A stretch of DNA of 64,000 nt from MWEI01 sp964600235 (GTDB lineage Bacteria > Desulfobacterota > Desulfomonilia > UBA1062). This document shows positions 55,946-63,872 of the stretch, piece after piece. The stretch is taken from NCBI GenBank assembly GCA_964600235.1, contig CAZRIV010000015.1, forward strand, positions 62,001 to 126,000, written 5' to 3'. Position numbers and translations under genes: made by a program. Position 1 is the stretch's first letter, and every line of letters starts with the position of its first letter. The notes under the pieces are model-generated. The model saw only the letters and a program-made list of their open reading frames with translations, was not told the origin of the DNA and made no database searches.

Positions 55946-57436
55946 ATGAAATTCCTCAAGACTTACCTGTATGTTACCCTGGCACTCGTGTCATTGCCCG
56001 GCATCGCTCAGGGCGTGGAGATCAACAGGTTGGTCCTCTACAATGACCAGGCCCTGATCAGTTTTGACCGGGTCATAGAAGGGCATCTCCTGATCACGGC
56101 CCCGCCCGAGCTGCTTCCCGGTTCTGTCGTGGTGAGCCCGCGGACCGGTGGATCTATCGGGGCCATCAGCATCGAGCCGGAGCGCACCCAGTCAGGCAAA
56201 GTGAAGGATATCCAGGAGACTCTTCAAAAGAAACAGTCCGCCCTGGCCCTCATGAAGAAGGACCAGGCCATGCTGGAAAAGCAGATCGACATCATCTACG
56301 ATGCCGCCGGGTCCAAGGGCAAGGCGGCGGCCTTTGAAAAGACGCGCCTGGCGGATGCACTGGGGTTCATCGAACACAAGGTGAACGCCCTGAACACCCG
56401 CATCGTGGAACTTGCCAAGAAATCAGAAAAGCTGGAGACGGAGATCAAAGACCTCCAGAACCAGCTCGACAAAGTGAGCCGCAATCCGGGGTATCTTATC
56501 GATGTCACGGGTAACGGTCCTGTGGTGGTGTCCTATGTCGTCAGGGCCGCTTCCTGGAAACCCGAGTACAAGGTGTATGCCCTGCCCGGGACCTCCAAAA
56601 TGATCATCGAATCCTCAGTGCAGGCCCGCCAGTCAACCGGCTCGGATTGGGACATCAGGGAGATGATGGTTTCCACGGGTAAACCGAGCTTCGGCATCGA
56701 AGCCCCGGAGCTTACACCCTGGTACGTCTACAAGACGCCTCAACGAGTAGCCAGGTTCAAGGCCGAGTCTTCCGACATGGCGGCCCCTCTAGCCGCCGCC
56801 GCTCCCATGGAAGAGGACGAGGCGGCCACTCTTGCCACAACCACATCTTACCTGATAGGTGCGGCTAAGAACATACGCCTGGCAGGTGACGGCACCCCCG
56901 TAACGGTCAAGCTTACAAAACTCGATCTGGGCGCCGAATTCTCGCTGACAACCATCCCCAAATACAGCGAGTCCGCATATCTCCGGGCCGAGCTGACAAT
57001 TGCCGGTGACATGCCCCTTGTCCCCGGGCCCTACTCATCCTTCGTCGACGGTGTCTTTTCCGGCAATGGGAGAATAAAGCGAGCCGAGCCCGGCCTCAAG
57101 ATGACCCTGGACCTGGGCATAGACGAAGGTATCACGGTAAAGAGGAAGGAAACCCGGGCCTTTCATGACAAAACCCTTACCGGCAGAGACCGGATGACCT
57201 ACTCCTATGAGATTGCGGTTGAGAACTCCAGGAAACAGAAGACTTCCATCACCATCAAGGATCAGATACCCATCTCCCGCGACAGGGATATCGAGGTGGA
57301 ACTGCTAAAGACCTCCCCTGCCGCCACGCCCGATCAGGACGGCATCCTCAGCTGGACCATCGAGCTTGACCCGCGGCAGAAAAAGACCGTGGGGTTCTCG
57401 TTTTCAGTGATCGGGGATGTATCCATGCTCCGGTGA
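55946..57436 (+). CDS. MuiA-like DUF4139 protein
   Basis: This 496-residue protein has a signal peptide ending near residue 23 (IAQG). A central coiled coil spans residues 88-175 with charged heptads. A DUF4139 beta-rich C-terminal domain follows, with YVVRAASWKPEYKVYAL, an Ala-rich segment AAPLAAAAPMEEDEAA and terminal GFSFSVIGD. Mucoidy inhibitor A-type proteins have poorly known periplasmic function. A GGGGG precedes the start. Confidence 0.85.
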   Translation: MKFLKTYLYVTLALVSLPGIAQGVEINRLVLYNDQALISFDRVIEGHLLITAPPELLPGSVVVSPRTGGSIGAISIEPERTQSGKVKDIQETLQKKQSALALMKKDQAMLEKQIDIIYDAAGSKGKAAAFEKTRLADALGFIEHKVNALNTRIVELAKKSEKLETEIKDLQNQLDKVSRNPGYLIDVTGNGPVVVSYVVRAASWKPEYKVYALPGTSKMIIESSVQARQSTGSDWDIREMMVSTGKPSFGIEAPELTPWYVYKTPQRVARFKAESSDMAAPLAAAAPMEEDEAATLATTTSYLIGAAKNIRLAGDGTPVTVKLTKLDLGAEFSLTTIPKYSESAYLRAELTIAGDMPLVPGPYSSFVDGVFSGNGRIKRAEPGLKMTLDLGIDEGITVKRKETRAFHDKTLTGRDRMTYSYEIAVENSRKQKTSITIKDQIPISRDRDIEVELLKTSPAATPDQDGILSWTIELDPRQKKTVGFSFSVIGDVSMLR

Positions 57437-57478
57437 TACGGGTCGGATGATATCTAAATAATACTGGTTCGTTGCGTT

Positions 57479-57865
57479 TTAAACAATTTCTGCACCACGT
57501 TCGGCAAGGAGTTCGCGCAATACTGAACGGTGACAGTGCCGCTCATCGGGGCAGTAGCATCCAACGGCAAGATTAGTGTGGTGCGACAGGGCGGCAAGCA
57601 GATCGATAATCCGGCTGTTCTCGGGGAGCTTCATCTCGGAGCGGTATTTCCGTGCAAAGGACTTCCAGTCCGCCTCGCTTTCGGAGGCCCGGCCTTTCTT
57701 GACAAGATCTTCACTGGGTGAGAGGTTCGGCAGCCACACATCATAAAAATCACGAGAAGCGAACTCGTTCTTCGGCACGCCCCTGGGCGGGCGCCTCACC
57801 GTGCCGATACGCAACCCCTCATCCCTGGTTCGCGGGCTCCCCAGTCGCACAATTCGAATCGCCAT
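57479..57865 (-). CDS. DUF488 family protein
   Basis: This 128-residue soluble protein carries RIGTVRRPPRGV and the C-terminal GCYCPDERHCHRSVLRELL block typical of DUF488, whose biochemical role is unknown. A perfect palindrome lies 57 bp upstream, possibly its operator. The gene converges on the MuiA-like gene with a 42-bp gap. Confidence 0.85.
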   Translation of the reverse strand: MAIRIVRLGSPRTRDEGLRIGTVRRPPRGVPKNEFASRDFYDVWLPNLSPSEDLVKKGRASESEADWKSFARKYRSEMKLPENSRIIDLLAALSHHTNLAVGCYCPDERHCHRSVLRELLAERGAEIV

Positions 57866-58182
57866 GGATCTCCCTCCCCTGTAACCATTGCAGTTATCAT
57901 CGATTCCCCTCGACGTGCAAGTGACTTCACAGGCCTGTGAAGTCAGCTGAGAATATCGGCAATTACTAAAAAAAGGGTTTTCTCGTGAGCAATGAGTGAG
58001 TTTCTGTATTCACCTGACCAAGTACCCCACTGTAACCAGTCTCCCGGGGCGGCAGACGAAAATGCATCACCCGGCTAAGCTTAGGAAAATGACTCCGTAC
58101 CAGCAAAACCCATTTGTATTACGAGAGGTGATTGAGTAGTATAATGTGAAAAAGGTTATTTTTTCAGGGTCGACTGTTGAGG
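57866..58182. other. Intergenic region with 24-bp palindrome
   Basis: There is no gene. The only notable element is the palindrome at 57922-57945; the rest carries no recognised motif before atpZ. Confidence 0.5.
57922..57945. promoter_or_regulatory. Perfect 24-bp palindrome
   Basis: TGACTTCACAGG and its exact complement CCTGTGAAGTCA are joined without a spacer. Dyads of this type are typical of dimeric-repressor operators. It lies 57 bp upstream of the DUF488 start on the minus strand and about 240 bp upstream of atpZ. Confidence 0.55.
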
Positions 58183-58428
58183 ATGCACGATAAAGAAACG
58201 AAAAAAATGTACCTTACCGTGGCTGATTTAAGCACCGTGGGGATTGCTGTGATTCTGTCCTTCGTCGCGGGTCTGGGCCTGGGCATATACCTGGACAGCC
58301 GCTTTGGTACCTACCCTATCCTCACCGGTGTTTTCATGTTGCTGGGAATCATTTCAGGATTCTCAATCATGTACAAGAATTACAAGAAATTCTTCGACGA
58401 GAGCACGTCCGAAGGCACCAAGAAGTGA
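58183..58428 (+). CDS. atpZ: AtpZ/AtpI-family membrane protein, orphan
   Basis: This protein of about 81 residues has two membrane helices (around residues 15-37 and 43-62), separated by the loop YLDSRFGTYP, which carries the basic/acidic residues typical of AtpZ/I proteins that assist F-type ATP synthase assembly. Normally the F0 genes follow, but here a tRNA remnant and an integrated element follow 158 bp later. The start is uncertain (TTG at 58177 has a better spaced AGGG). Confidence 0.8.
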   Translation: MHDKETKKMYLTVADLSTVGIAVILSFVAGLGLGIYLDSRFGTYPILTGVFMLLGIISGFSIMYKNYKKFFDESTSEGTKK

Positions 58429-58586
58429 AGTTATGCACTGAATCGGGGTGTTCAGGACCTTAACTGACCTGCCATATTATTATTGCACTGAAAATGGCGG
58501 TTGAAGCCTTGTGAGGCTGTTTTTTATAAATGACCCTGCGACTTATATTTTTCTATCTTTAATGGATTTGTACCTATTTGAAAATA

Positions 58587-58630
58587 TGGTCGGGACGAGA
58601 GGATTTGAACCTCCGACCCCCTGAACCCCA
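58587..58630 (-). other. att remnant: 3' half of tRNA-Pro(GGG), positions 33-76
   Basis: Read on the minus strand, TGGGGT is the anticodon loop part, followed by TCAGG (stem), GGGTC, the T-arm GGAGG-TTCAAAT-CCTCT, the acceptor CGTCCCG, then A and CCA. Exactly 44 nt fit positions 33-76 with anticodon GGG. No 5' half lies to the right, so the tRNA is broken here. It is the displaced 3' end from integrase-mediated insertion. Confidence 0.85.
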
Positions 58631-58645
58631 TATTTAATTGGTCGT

Positions 58646-58665
58646 TTTTCACCCCTTTTCACCCC
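58646..58665 (+). repeat. Direct repeat TTTTCACCCC x2
   Basis: Two adjacent copies of TTTTCACCCC are followed by further CACCCC words up to 58770. They lie next to the attachment remnant, as expected for integrase arm-type binding sites. Confidence 0.55.
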
Positions 58666-58771
58666 TATTCTAACCCTACCTGTTTACCTCATTATTACCT
58701 TGACTTCATTACTTTTTTAGTCCTATTTATCATTCATGGCTCTTCATCTCCAATCACCCCTTAACACCCCC

Positions 58772-58795
58772 TTTTGTGTAACGTTTTGTGTAACG
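58772..58795 (+). repeat. Tandem 12-bp repeat TTTTGTGTAACG x2
   Basis: Two perfect tandem copies occur 38 bp before the integrase start, continuing into a partial third TTTT. This is a possible operator or arm-type site for the integrase or an excisionase. Confidence 0.6.
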
Positions 58796-58833
58796 TTTTT
58801 TCAAGTCCGTTTCTGGCAAGGAGGTAATGATTT

Positions 58834-60063
58834 ATGAGACTTACAGATTTGCAGATTAAAAAGCTTACCCCGAAAAAGACCTTCTATGACGTACCTGACG
58901 GCGATAATCTTTATATCCGGGTTAGACCCGGAGGCAAAAAAACATGGGTATTCAGATATAGATTTGACAAGACTCAACGGTACATGAACCTCGGCAACTA
59001 TCCAGGCATATCACTTGCTGAGGCCAGGGAACGCCATGCTCTGGCACGGCAAGACCTTGAGGGAAAGACTCCCGTTGACCCAGGACGCAAGCAAAAGGAA
59101 ATCAGGGAGGCCCGGGACAAGGCGCATACCGTCAAGGGGCTGATAGATGAATTTTGGGATAAGGAACTGATCAAGAAAAAATCCGGCGCTGAAACATTAC
59201 GCCTTCTCAACAAAGATGTGGTGCCGAGATGGGGAAGCCGTAAGGTTGAGGACATCAAAAGGCGTGACATTGTATTATTGATTGATGCCGTGAGAGAACG
59301 TGCACCCATAGGTGCAAACCGTGTGCTTGGAGCCCTTACCAGATATTTCAACTTTGCCGCAGAACGGGGCATCCTTGATCATTCTCCATGCGTGGGCATA
59401 AAGAAACCTAAAGAAGTAGGCAAAAGCAGAGTCTTGAATAACGATGAAATAAAAATCCTCTGGAATGCCCTAGACCTGGAAAACAAGACCATAGATATGT
59501 ATCGGCTATCAAAACTTGCTATGAGGATGATCCTGTGCACTGGGCAGAGGCCCGGAGAAGTGGCGGGCATGTCCTGGGATGAGCTCAAAGATGGATTCTG
59601 GAATATCCCGGCCGCGCGCATGAAGGGAAAGGAACCCCAACGAGTACCGCTTACCCCGATGGTCCTGGATATCATCGAACAGGCCCGGCCCCTCTCCTGT
59701 GATAGCCGGTATGTTTTTAGATCCTCTTATGTGGAAGATTCACCTATCAAACCGCATTCCCTGGCCCGCGCGCTTGACCGACACCGGCTTGAAATGGGAT
59801 TCACAGAAGATGTGCCACGATTCACCCCCCATGACCTGCGGCGCACAGTAAGAACCCGGCTCGCGGCCTTGGGCGTTTCCGATGTAGTGGCCGAGCGCGT
59901 TCTAGGCCATAAGCTGCAAGGTATCCTTGCCGTTTATAATAGGTATGACTATGACCAGGAGAAGAGACAAGCCCTTGAGCTATGGGAGCGAGAATTGCAG
60001 CGAATCGTGGGTACAGATGCACCCGAGCCTAGCAACGTATTGCCTTTCAGGAAGGTGAAGTAA
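58834..60063 (+). CDS. int: Tyrosine recombinase, P4-type integrase
   Basis: This 409-residue protein has an N-terminal DUF4102 arm-binding domain (YDVPDGDNLYIRVRPGGKK), a SAM-like core-binding domain, and a catalytic domain with the motif residues R (CTGQRPGEVAG), H-x-x-R (PHDLRRT), H/W region (VLGHKL) and the nucleophile Tyr (NRYDYDQ). It integrates elements at tRNA genes. It lies beside the tRNA-Pro remnant and starts behind AAGGAGG. The last base overlaps the next gene's start. Confidence 0.95.
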   Translation: MRLTDLQIKKLTPKKTFYDVPDGDNLYIRVRPGGKKTWVFRYRFDKTQRYMNLGNYPGISLAEARERHALARQDLEGKTPVDPGRKQKEIREARDKAHTVKGLIDEFWDKELIKKKSGAETLRLLNKDVVPRWGSRKVEDIKRRDIVLLIDAVRERAPIGANRVLGALTRYFNFAAERGILDHSPCVGIKKPKEVGKSRVLNNDEIKILWNALDLENKTIDMYRLSKLAMRMILCTGQRPGEVAGMSWDELKDGFWNIPAARMKGKEPQRVPLTPMVLDIIEQARPLSCDSRYVFRSSYVEDSPIKPHSLARALDRHRLEMGFTEDVPRFTPHDLRRTVRTRLAALGVSDVVAERVLGHKLQGILAVYNRYDYDQEKRQALELWERELQRIVGTDAPEPSNVLPFRKVK

Positions 60064-60719
60064 TGCATAAAATAAAGCGCGTAGGAATGCATGGGCATGG
60101 TTTTTATGAATGGTGTTTTACCGATGAAGAAAGAGAGAAAATCAGGGATGCTCTAGTGCTAACCGAAAGCAAAAAACCACGGAAAATAGCATCAGAGAAG
60201 AATATTTCTGAGTTCATTAGGCATCTGGAGTTTATATGTGATGGTAGAAAAATTCTTTTCGATCAACCCCACAAAACCGTTGTCAGATTGGAACGCGAAC
60301 AGGTGCTCTCTGACTGTAAGAATACCTTGGGGCACCTCAAGGGAATAGAACGAGGGGGAAACCCTTTGTGGTATTATGACACCATAGACCACATCGGCGC
60401 GGGCTCTAAAATAGAAGATCGTGTAGGTGACTTCCTTGTAGAATTATTAGAAAATGCATGGAAGGTCGTTGGACCCCTTGAAGAATTCATAAAGGTCTTA
60501 GAAAAATATCATCGTGACGAAAAAAAGATAAACGGCAGACCCCCTGCCGATGCAGACCACTTTATCAGGAAGATACGGGATATTTACATTGAACACATCG
60601 GGAAACCCTCTGCTACCGATACCGGCCCTTTTTCAAGGGTTGTCAGGGCAGTCCTAGAAATACTTGGTAAACCCTACGATTACCCCAAAAGGGCGATAAA
60701 GGCAGCTCTCAAGGCATAA
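60063..60719 (+). CDS. Hypothetical protein
   Basis: This 218-residue protein of unknown family is soluble and mixed alpha/beta. A charged segment RREREQ-like lies in the middle (ERGGNPLWYYDTIDH). Its ATG overlaps the integrase stop (TAATG), so it is co-expressed with int. No motif allows a function. Confidence 0.6.
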   Translation: MHKIKRVGMHGHGFYEWCFTDEEREKIRDALVLTESKKPRKIASEKNISEFIRHLEFICDGRKILFDQPHKTVVRLEREQVLSDCKNTLGHLKGIERGGNPLWYYDTIDHIGAGSKIEDRVGDFLVELLENAWKVVGPLEEFIKVLEKYHRDEKKINGRPPADADHFIRKIRDIYIEHIGKPSATDTGPFSRVVRAVLEILGKPYDYPKRAIKAALKA

Positions 60720-60822
60720 TTCCCCTCCGTACCCTATTCGTCTGGATGGGGTACAAAACCACCTCAAACTATTTTCGTTTCGTGGTCTATGTTCATCCCT
60801 ATTCATAGCTCATAACGGGACA

Positions 60823-60836
60823 CATGATTAATCATG
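60823..60836. promoter_or_regulatory. Palindrome upstream of alpA next to CGGGACAC
   Basis: CATGATTAATCATG is a perfect 14-bp palindrome 14 bp before the alpA start. It is preceded by CGGGACAC (60816-60823), the same 8-mer that recurs in the iteron cluster at 63045-63122. It may be an element operator. Confidence 0.4.
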
Positions 60837-60850
60837 AATGGGGGATATGA

Positions 60851-61051
60851 ATGGACAAGATAATTCGCAAAAAAGAGCTTCTCAATTCCCTGGGTGTATC
60901 TGACGCCACCTTATGGCGATGGGAACAGGCCGGAGCATTTCCCAAGAGAATACAACTCGGGGGCAATTCTGTAGGATGGCCTGAATCAGAAATCCAGGCT
61001 TGGCAGGATCGCAAGAAAGCAGAGCGTGAGCCCATGCAGGCGGTGGGGTAG
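60851..61051 (+). CDS. alpA: AlpA-family transcription regulator
   Basis: This 66-residue MerR-like helix-turn-helix protein (LLNSLGVSDATLWRWEQAGAFP) is followed by the wing GWPESEIQAWQ. AlpA-type proteins act as excisionase or activator in P4-like elements. It has GGGGG upstream of the ATG. Confidence 0.85.
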   Translation: MDKIIRKKELLNSLGVSDATLWRWEQAGAFPKRIQLGGNSVGWPESEIQAWQDRKKAEREPMQAVG

Positions 61052-61057
61052 CCTCTA

Positions 61058-61411
61058 ATGGCCGTTCTAGACCGTTATCATGAGAACCTTAGAACTCCAC
61101 ACCCACGGGGGACCGGTTGCCATTCATGGATCATGTCAACGGTGAACCTGGGCATCATAGCCGGAAAAGATCCCCAGGAGATTCATGATTCCATTCTCCA
61201 GGCTCAACCCTACGGCATCCGGCGCGGAGAGATAGAGGAAGCAATCAACAAGGCGCTCCATGACCACCAGGCGGGAACCTACACACCACGGCCAAGACCG
61301 GAACCCATCATAAAGGACGGCAAGGCAGCCCTTCAGCGTATCATATCACAAGGCAAATTTAGCGATGAAGTGGACCTCATCGAATCTTCTCCGGTCCGCT
61401 TGTGGGATTAA
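61058..61411 (+). CDS. Primase-like protein, N-terminal part (ends at in-frame TAA)
   Basis: This 117-residue soluble protein contains the helical block GTGCHSWIMSTVNLGIIAG and RGEIEEAINKALHDH, which resembles primase C-terminal-type helical domains of phage or plasmid primases. It ends in ESSPVRLWD at a TAA. The same reading frame continues after the stop into the next gene (LYAPDDLIFIGE), where the sequence looks like the direct continuation of a single protein. Confidence 0.55.
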   Translation: MAVLDRYHENLRTPHPRGTGCHSWIMSTVNLGIIAGKDPQEIHDSILQAQPYGIRRGEIEEAINKALHDHQAGTYTPRPRPEPIIKDGKAALQRIISQGKFSDEVDLIESSPVRLWD

Positions 61412-61414
61412 TCC

Positions 61415-61996
61415 ATGTGTCATGCGGCACTTATTCTCTCTACTCTATACGCACCGGATGACCTCATTTTCATCGGTGAACGGTATCAGTCCGGCATTCC
61501 AGGCGATACGATCAGGACCGTTTCTGAATGGATCAAGTTTTTTCAGGATGGCGGCGAGACCGGTCCCCATATCATTATCAATCCCCTCGATGGTATCCCC
61601 AGGCCGAAGAAAGACGGCGGCGGCGATACCTTGCGCGGAGATGCCAACGTTAAGACCCCCCGGTATTGCATGGTGGAGTTTGATAACCTTCCCCGTGAAG
61701 ATCAAATCCGTTTCTGGAGCGCGGCCAAGCTCCCCATTGTGGCACTCATCGACACCGGCGGGAAGTCAATTCATGCCTGGCTTGAGGTCTCGAAACTTGC
61801 CAAGGTGAGCACATTGAGCGATTGGCAAACACACATCAAGGCACGCCTCTATGACAGGCTCTTGATTCCTTTAGGTGTGGATGCAGCATGTAGCAACCCT
61901 GCCCGCTTGTCGCGGCTTCCTGGGCATTTCAGAGCAGAAAAACAGTCAATGCAGCGGCTTTTATGGCTGTCTCCCGAAGGAAGGACAGTATGTTAG
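61415..61996 (+). CDS. Primase/polymerase-like protein (AEP-like), C-terminal part
   Basis: This 193-residue protein has the pattern of archaeo-eukaryotic primase-like proteins in mobile elements: the acidic segment CMVEFDNLP, the IDTGGKSIHAWLEV motif with S-x-H-x-W, and GVDAACSNPARLSRLPGHFR. It follows the previous gene in the same frame, 3 nt after its TAA, with a weak ribosome site. Its end overlaps the next start by 7 bp. It may be one half of a split or interrupted primase. Confidence 0.6.
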   Translation: MCHAALILSTLYAPDDLIFIGERYQSGIPGDTIRTVSEWIKFFQDGGETGPHIIINPLDGIPRPKKDGGGDTLRGDANVKTPRYCMVEFDNLPREDQIRFWSAAKLPIVALIDTGGKSIHAWLEVSKLAKVSTLSDWQTHIKARLYDRLLIPLGVDAACSNPARLSRLPGHFRAEKQSMQRLLWLSPEGRTVC

Positions 61997-63054
61997 AAAT
62001 CGAGAAACAAGCACGAGAGGCAGACGGGCAACCGAAAGGTTTTCACTTTTTATCGGCGGGCGATCTCTGCATACAACCGAGCCCGACACAATGGCTCATC
62101 AAGGGCTATTTGGATAAAGATCCCCTTGCATGTCTTTTTGGTGAACCTGGTGCCATGAAGTCCTTTACAGCCATTGACATCGGCCTATGTGCGGCAGCCC
62201 AGATAGATTGGCATGATATCCCGGTCCGTGTTCATGGCCCTGTGTTCTACGTTGCAGGGGAAGGGCATGAGGGCTTAAAACGCCGGACCCGTGCCTGGGG
62301 GCTCCATCATGGGATTGATCTCAAGGACGTTCCGTTTTTTGTATCCGACCGGGCCGCCCGCTTCCTTGATTCAGACGGGGCGGCGGAAGTGACACAGGCA
62401 GTTGAAGACTTGGTGCTAGATCATGGTGAACCTGTCCTCATCATCATTGATACCTTGAACAGGAATTTCGGCCCAGGTGACGAGAACAAGACCGAGGACA
62501 TGACCCGCTTTATCTCCGTGATAGATCAGAATTTAAGATGCCGTTATCGGTGTGCGGTCCTCATCATCCATCACAGCGGGCTGACTGAGAAAGAGCGGGC
62601 GCGAGGCGCATCGGCTCTCCGGGCGTCCCTCGATTGGGAATACCGGATGACCAAGAATGCCGATGGAACCCGGATCTTGACCTGTACCAAGGCAAAGGAC
62701 CACGAGGAACCCCCGGCTCTTGCCTTCATGCCCGAGGTGATCACCCTGGATGGATGGATCGACGAGGACGGCGAGGCAATGACATCATGTGTTCTAATCA
62801 AGACAGAAGCCGCAGCAGACATGAGGCCGCTCACAGGAGCCCGTAAGATAGCCTATGATGCACTGGTAAGCCTGGGCGTGTATGTCCATATCGACACATG
62901 GAGGGATGCAGCATATTCGGCGGGCATCTCTCCATCATCATCACAAGAGGCAAAGAAAAAAGCATTCCAGAGAGCGGTCCGGGATCTTCTCGACGGTGGA
63001 TATGTGGAGACCAAAAATGACCATTACTGGACACGAGAGAGGAGCGGGACATGA
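61990..63054 (+). CDS. RepA-like AAA ATPase / helicase
   Basis: This protein of about 354 residues has Walker A GEPGAMKSFTA (M-K-S in place of the usual G-K-S) and Walker B VLIIIDTLNR. A helicase-like HHSGLTEKERARGASALRAS segment and a winged-helix-like C-terminal region (GARKIAYDALVSLG) follow. It resembles RepA/DnaB-type helicases in plasmids and phages. The start at 61990 has AAGGAAGG before it. The iteron-like repeats begin at its 3' end. Confidence 0.82.
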   Translation: MLEIEKQAREADGQPKGFHFLSAGDLCIQPSPTQWLIKGYLDKDPLACLFGEPGAMKSFTAIDIGLCAAAQIDWHDIPVRVHGPVFYVAGEGHEGLKRRTRAWGLHHGIDLKDVPFFVSDRAARFLDSDGAAEVTQAVEDLVLDHGEPVLIIIDTLNRNFGPGDENKTEDMTRFISVIDQNLRCRYRCAVLIIHHSGLTEKERARGASALRASLDWEYRMTKNADGTRILTCTKAKDHEEPPALAFMPEVITLDGWIDEDGEAMTSCVLIKTEAAADMRPLTGARKIAYDALVSLGVYVHIDTWRDAAYSAGISPSSSQEAKKKAFQRAVRDLLDGGYVETKNDHYWTRERSGT

Positions 63055-63122
63055 TCGGGACATTTTCGGGACATGTCCCGGGACATACGGGACACACATC
63101 TATAGATGTGTCCCGTGTCCCG
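63045..63122 (+). repeat. Iteron-like CGGGACA(T/C) repeat cluster
   Basis: Five direct copies of CGGGACAT/C start at 63045, 63056, 63067, 63079 and 63088 (spacing 11, 11, 12, 9). Inverted copies GTCCCG occur at 63110-63115 and 63117-63122, forming a hairpin around TATA. The cluster overlaps the RepA-like gene end and precedes the next start. This is a candidate replication origin or operator. Confidence 0.6.
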
Positions 63123-63151
63123 CTGTCTGTCCCCAGGACAAGGGGGACACG

Positions 63152-63355
63152 ATGAAGAGACCGGAACTGAATAAGATACCTTTTGACAACCGGATATTTG
63201 TTACCCCGGGTGCGGCGAACATAACCATGGCACCCGGCCAGTGGGACACCATGCTTCAGGCAGCATATGATAGAGGATGGACCCTCATAGAAGTGGACCG
63301 GAAGACCGGTGAAGGCATATCGAAAGGAGCAAGACCATGGATGAACTCTTACTGA
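63152..63355 (+). CDS. Small hypothetical protein
   Basis: This 67-residue soluble protein of no recognised family has AAGGGGG 7 nt before the ATG. A longer in-frame stretch upstream runs through the repeat cluster and is unlikely to be coding. It overlaps the next gene's start by 19 bp. Confidence 0.6.
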   Translation: MKRPELNKIPFDNRIFVTPGAANITMAPGQWDTMLQAAYDRGWTLIEVDRKTGEGISKGARPWMNSY

Positions 63356-63453
63356 AGGCACTCGAAGACCTCAAGGCGCAGGGTGGGGAGCAAACACAGG
63401 AGCCGGACGAGATTGAGACAGCGGCATTTCTGAACGGTGACTACCTCGCATAA
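63337..63453 (+). CDS. Very small acidic protein (38 aa)
   Basis: A 38-residue frame with a helical, acidic composition starts MDELLLKALEDLKAQGG, behind GGAG 8 nt upstream. It has the typical size of phage-like accessory peptides. Function unknown. Confidence 0.5.
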   Translation: MDELLLKALEDLKAQGGEQTQEPDEIETAAFLNGDYLA

Positions 63454-63465
63454 GGAGAAAAAAGC

Positions 63466-63681
63466 ATGGGAGACCTAAAGAGCAGACCGGAAGGACTGAC
63501 ACCAGAGGCAAACCGAGTATGGGACACCTACTATGAAGAGATGAAGACAATCCAAACGCTGTTTATCAAGATTGCTCTATCAGGAGACGTTGCAGCACTT
63601 GGGCATATCAACATGTTTGTAGCACTGTGCAGTGCTCATGCCGGGCGTTGCCTTGAGCAGACCCAGGGGACCGAGCAGTGA
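63466..63681 (+). CDS. Small hypothetical protein
   Basis: This 71-residue soluble protein has a helical composition, with AAGGAG about 9 nt before its ATG. No family is recognised. Its TGA overlaps the GTG of the next gene. Confidence 0.6.
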   Translation: MGDLKSRPEGLTPEANRVWDTYYEEMKTIQTLFIKIALSGDVAALGHINMFVALCSAHAGRCLEQTQGTEQ

Positions 63682-63872
63682 AGACTTGTGGCACCTGTGA
63701 ATACTTCAGACAGGGAAAAGCAGTGCTCGGTTCATTGTGGCGCGGATCTGTCTGCATGAACAAGGCAGATGAATGTTTCAAGCTCATCCGGTTATGGAAC
63801 AGCGAACCCATGACAGGGACATGCTTTCAATCACAAGTTGCAAGTGGTCCGATGGAGAGGAAAGAGCAATGA
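63678..63872 (+). CDS. Small Cys-rich protein
   Basis: This 64-residue protein with GTG start has CGTCEYF (CxxC) and further cysteines at GSVCMNK, DECF and GTCF, giving a zinc-finger-like pattern often seen in phage accessory proteins. GTGA and ATGA overlaps couple it to its neighbours. Confidence 0.6.
   Translation: MKTCGTCEYFRQGKAVLGSLWRGSVCMNKADECFKLIRLWNSEPMTGTCFQSQVASGPMERKEQ

Larger units (their letters stand above)
58429..58833. other. Gap with element boundary and upstream region of the integrase
   Basis: No gene is present. It contains the tRNA-Pro 3' remnant at 58587-58630, two sets of short direct repeats (58646-58665 and 58772-58795), and the upstream region of the integrase with AAGGAGG shortly before its start. 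Confidence 0.6.

Noticed and set aside
58561..58640. Complete tRNA on the minus strand
   Set aside because: Only the 3' half can be folded; no D-arm or 5' acceptor strand exists to the right, so it is an attachment remnant.
61409..61411. In-frame stop read as selenocysteine
   Set aside because: The codon is TAA, not TGA, so the tRNA-Sec of this genome cannot explain readthrough.
63045..63122. CRISPR array
   Set aside because: Repeat unit is 8 bp with 9-12 bp period and has no spacers of CRISPR length; no cas genes nearby.
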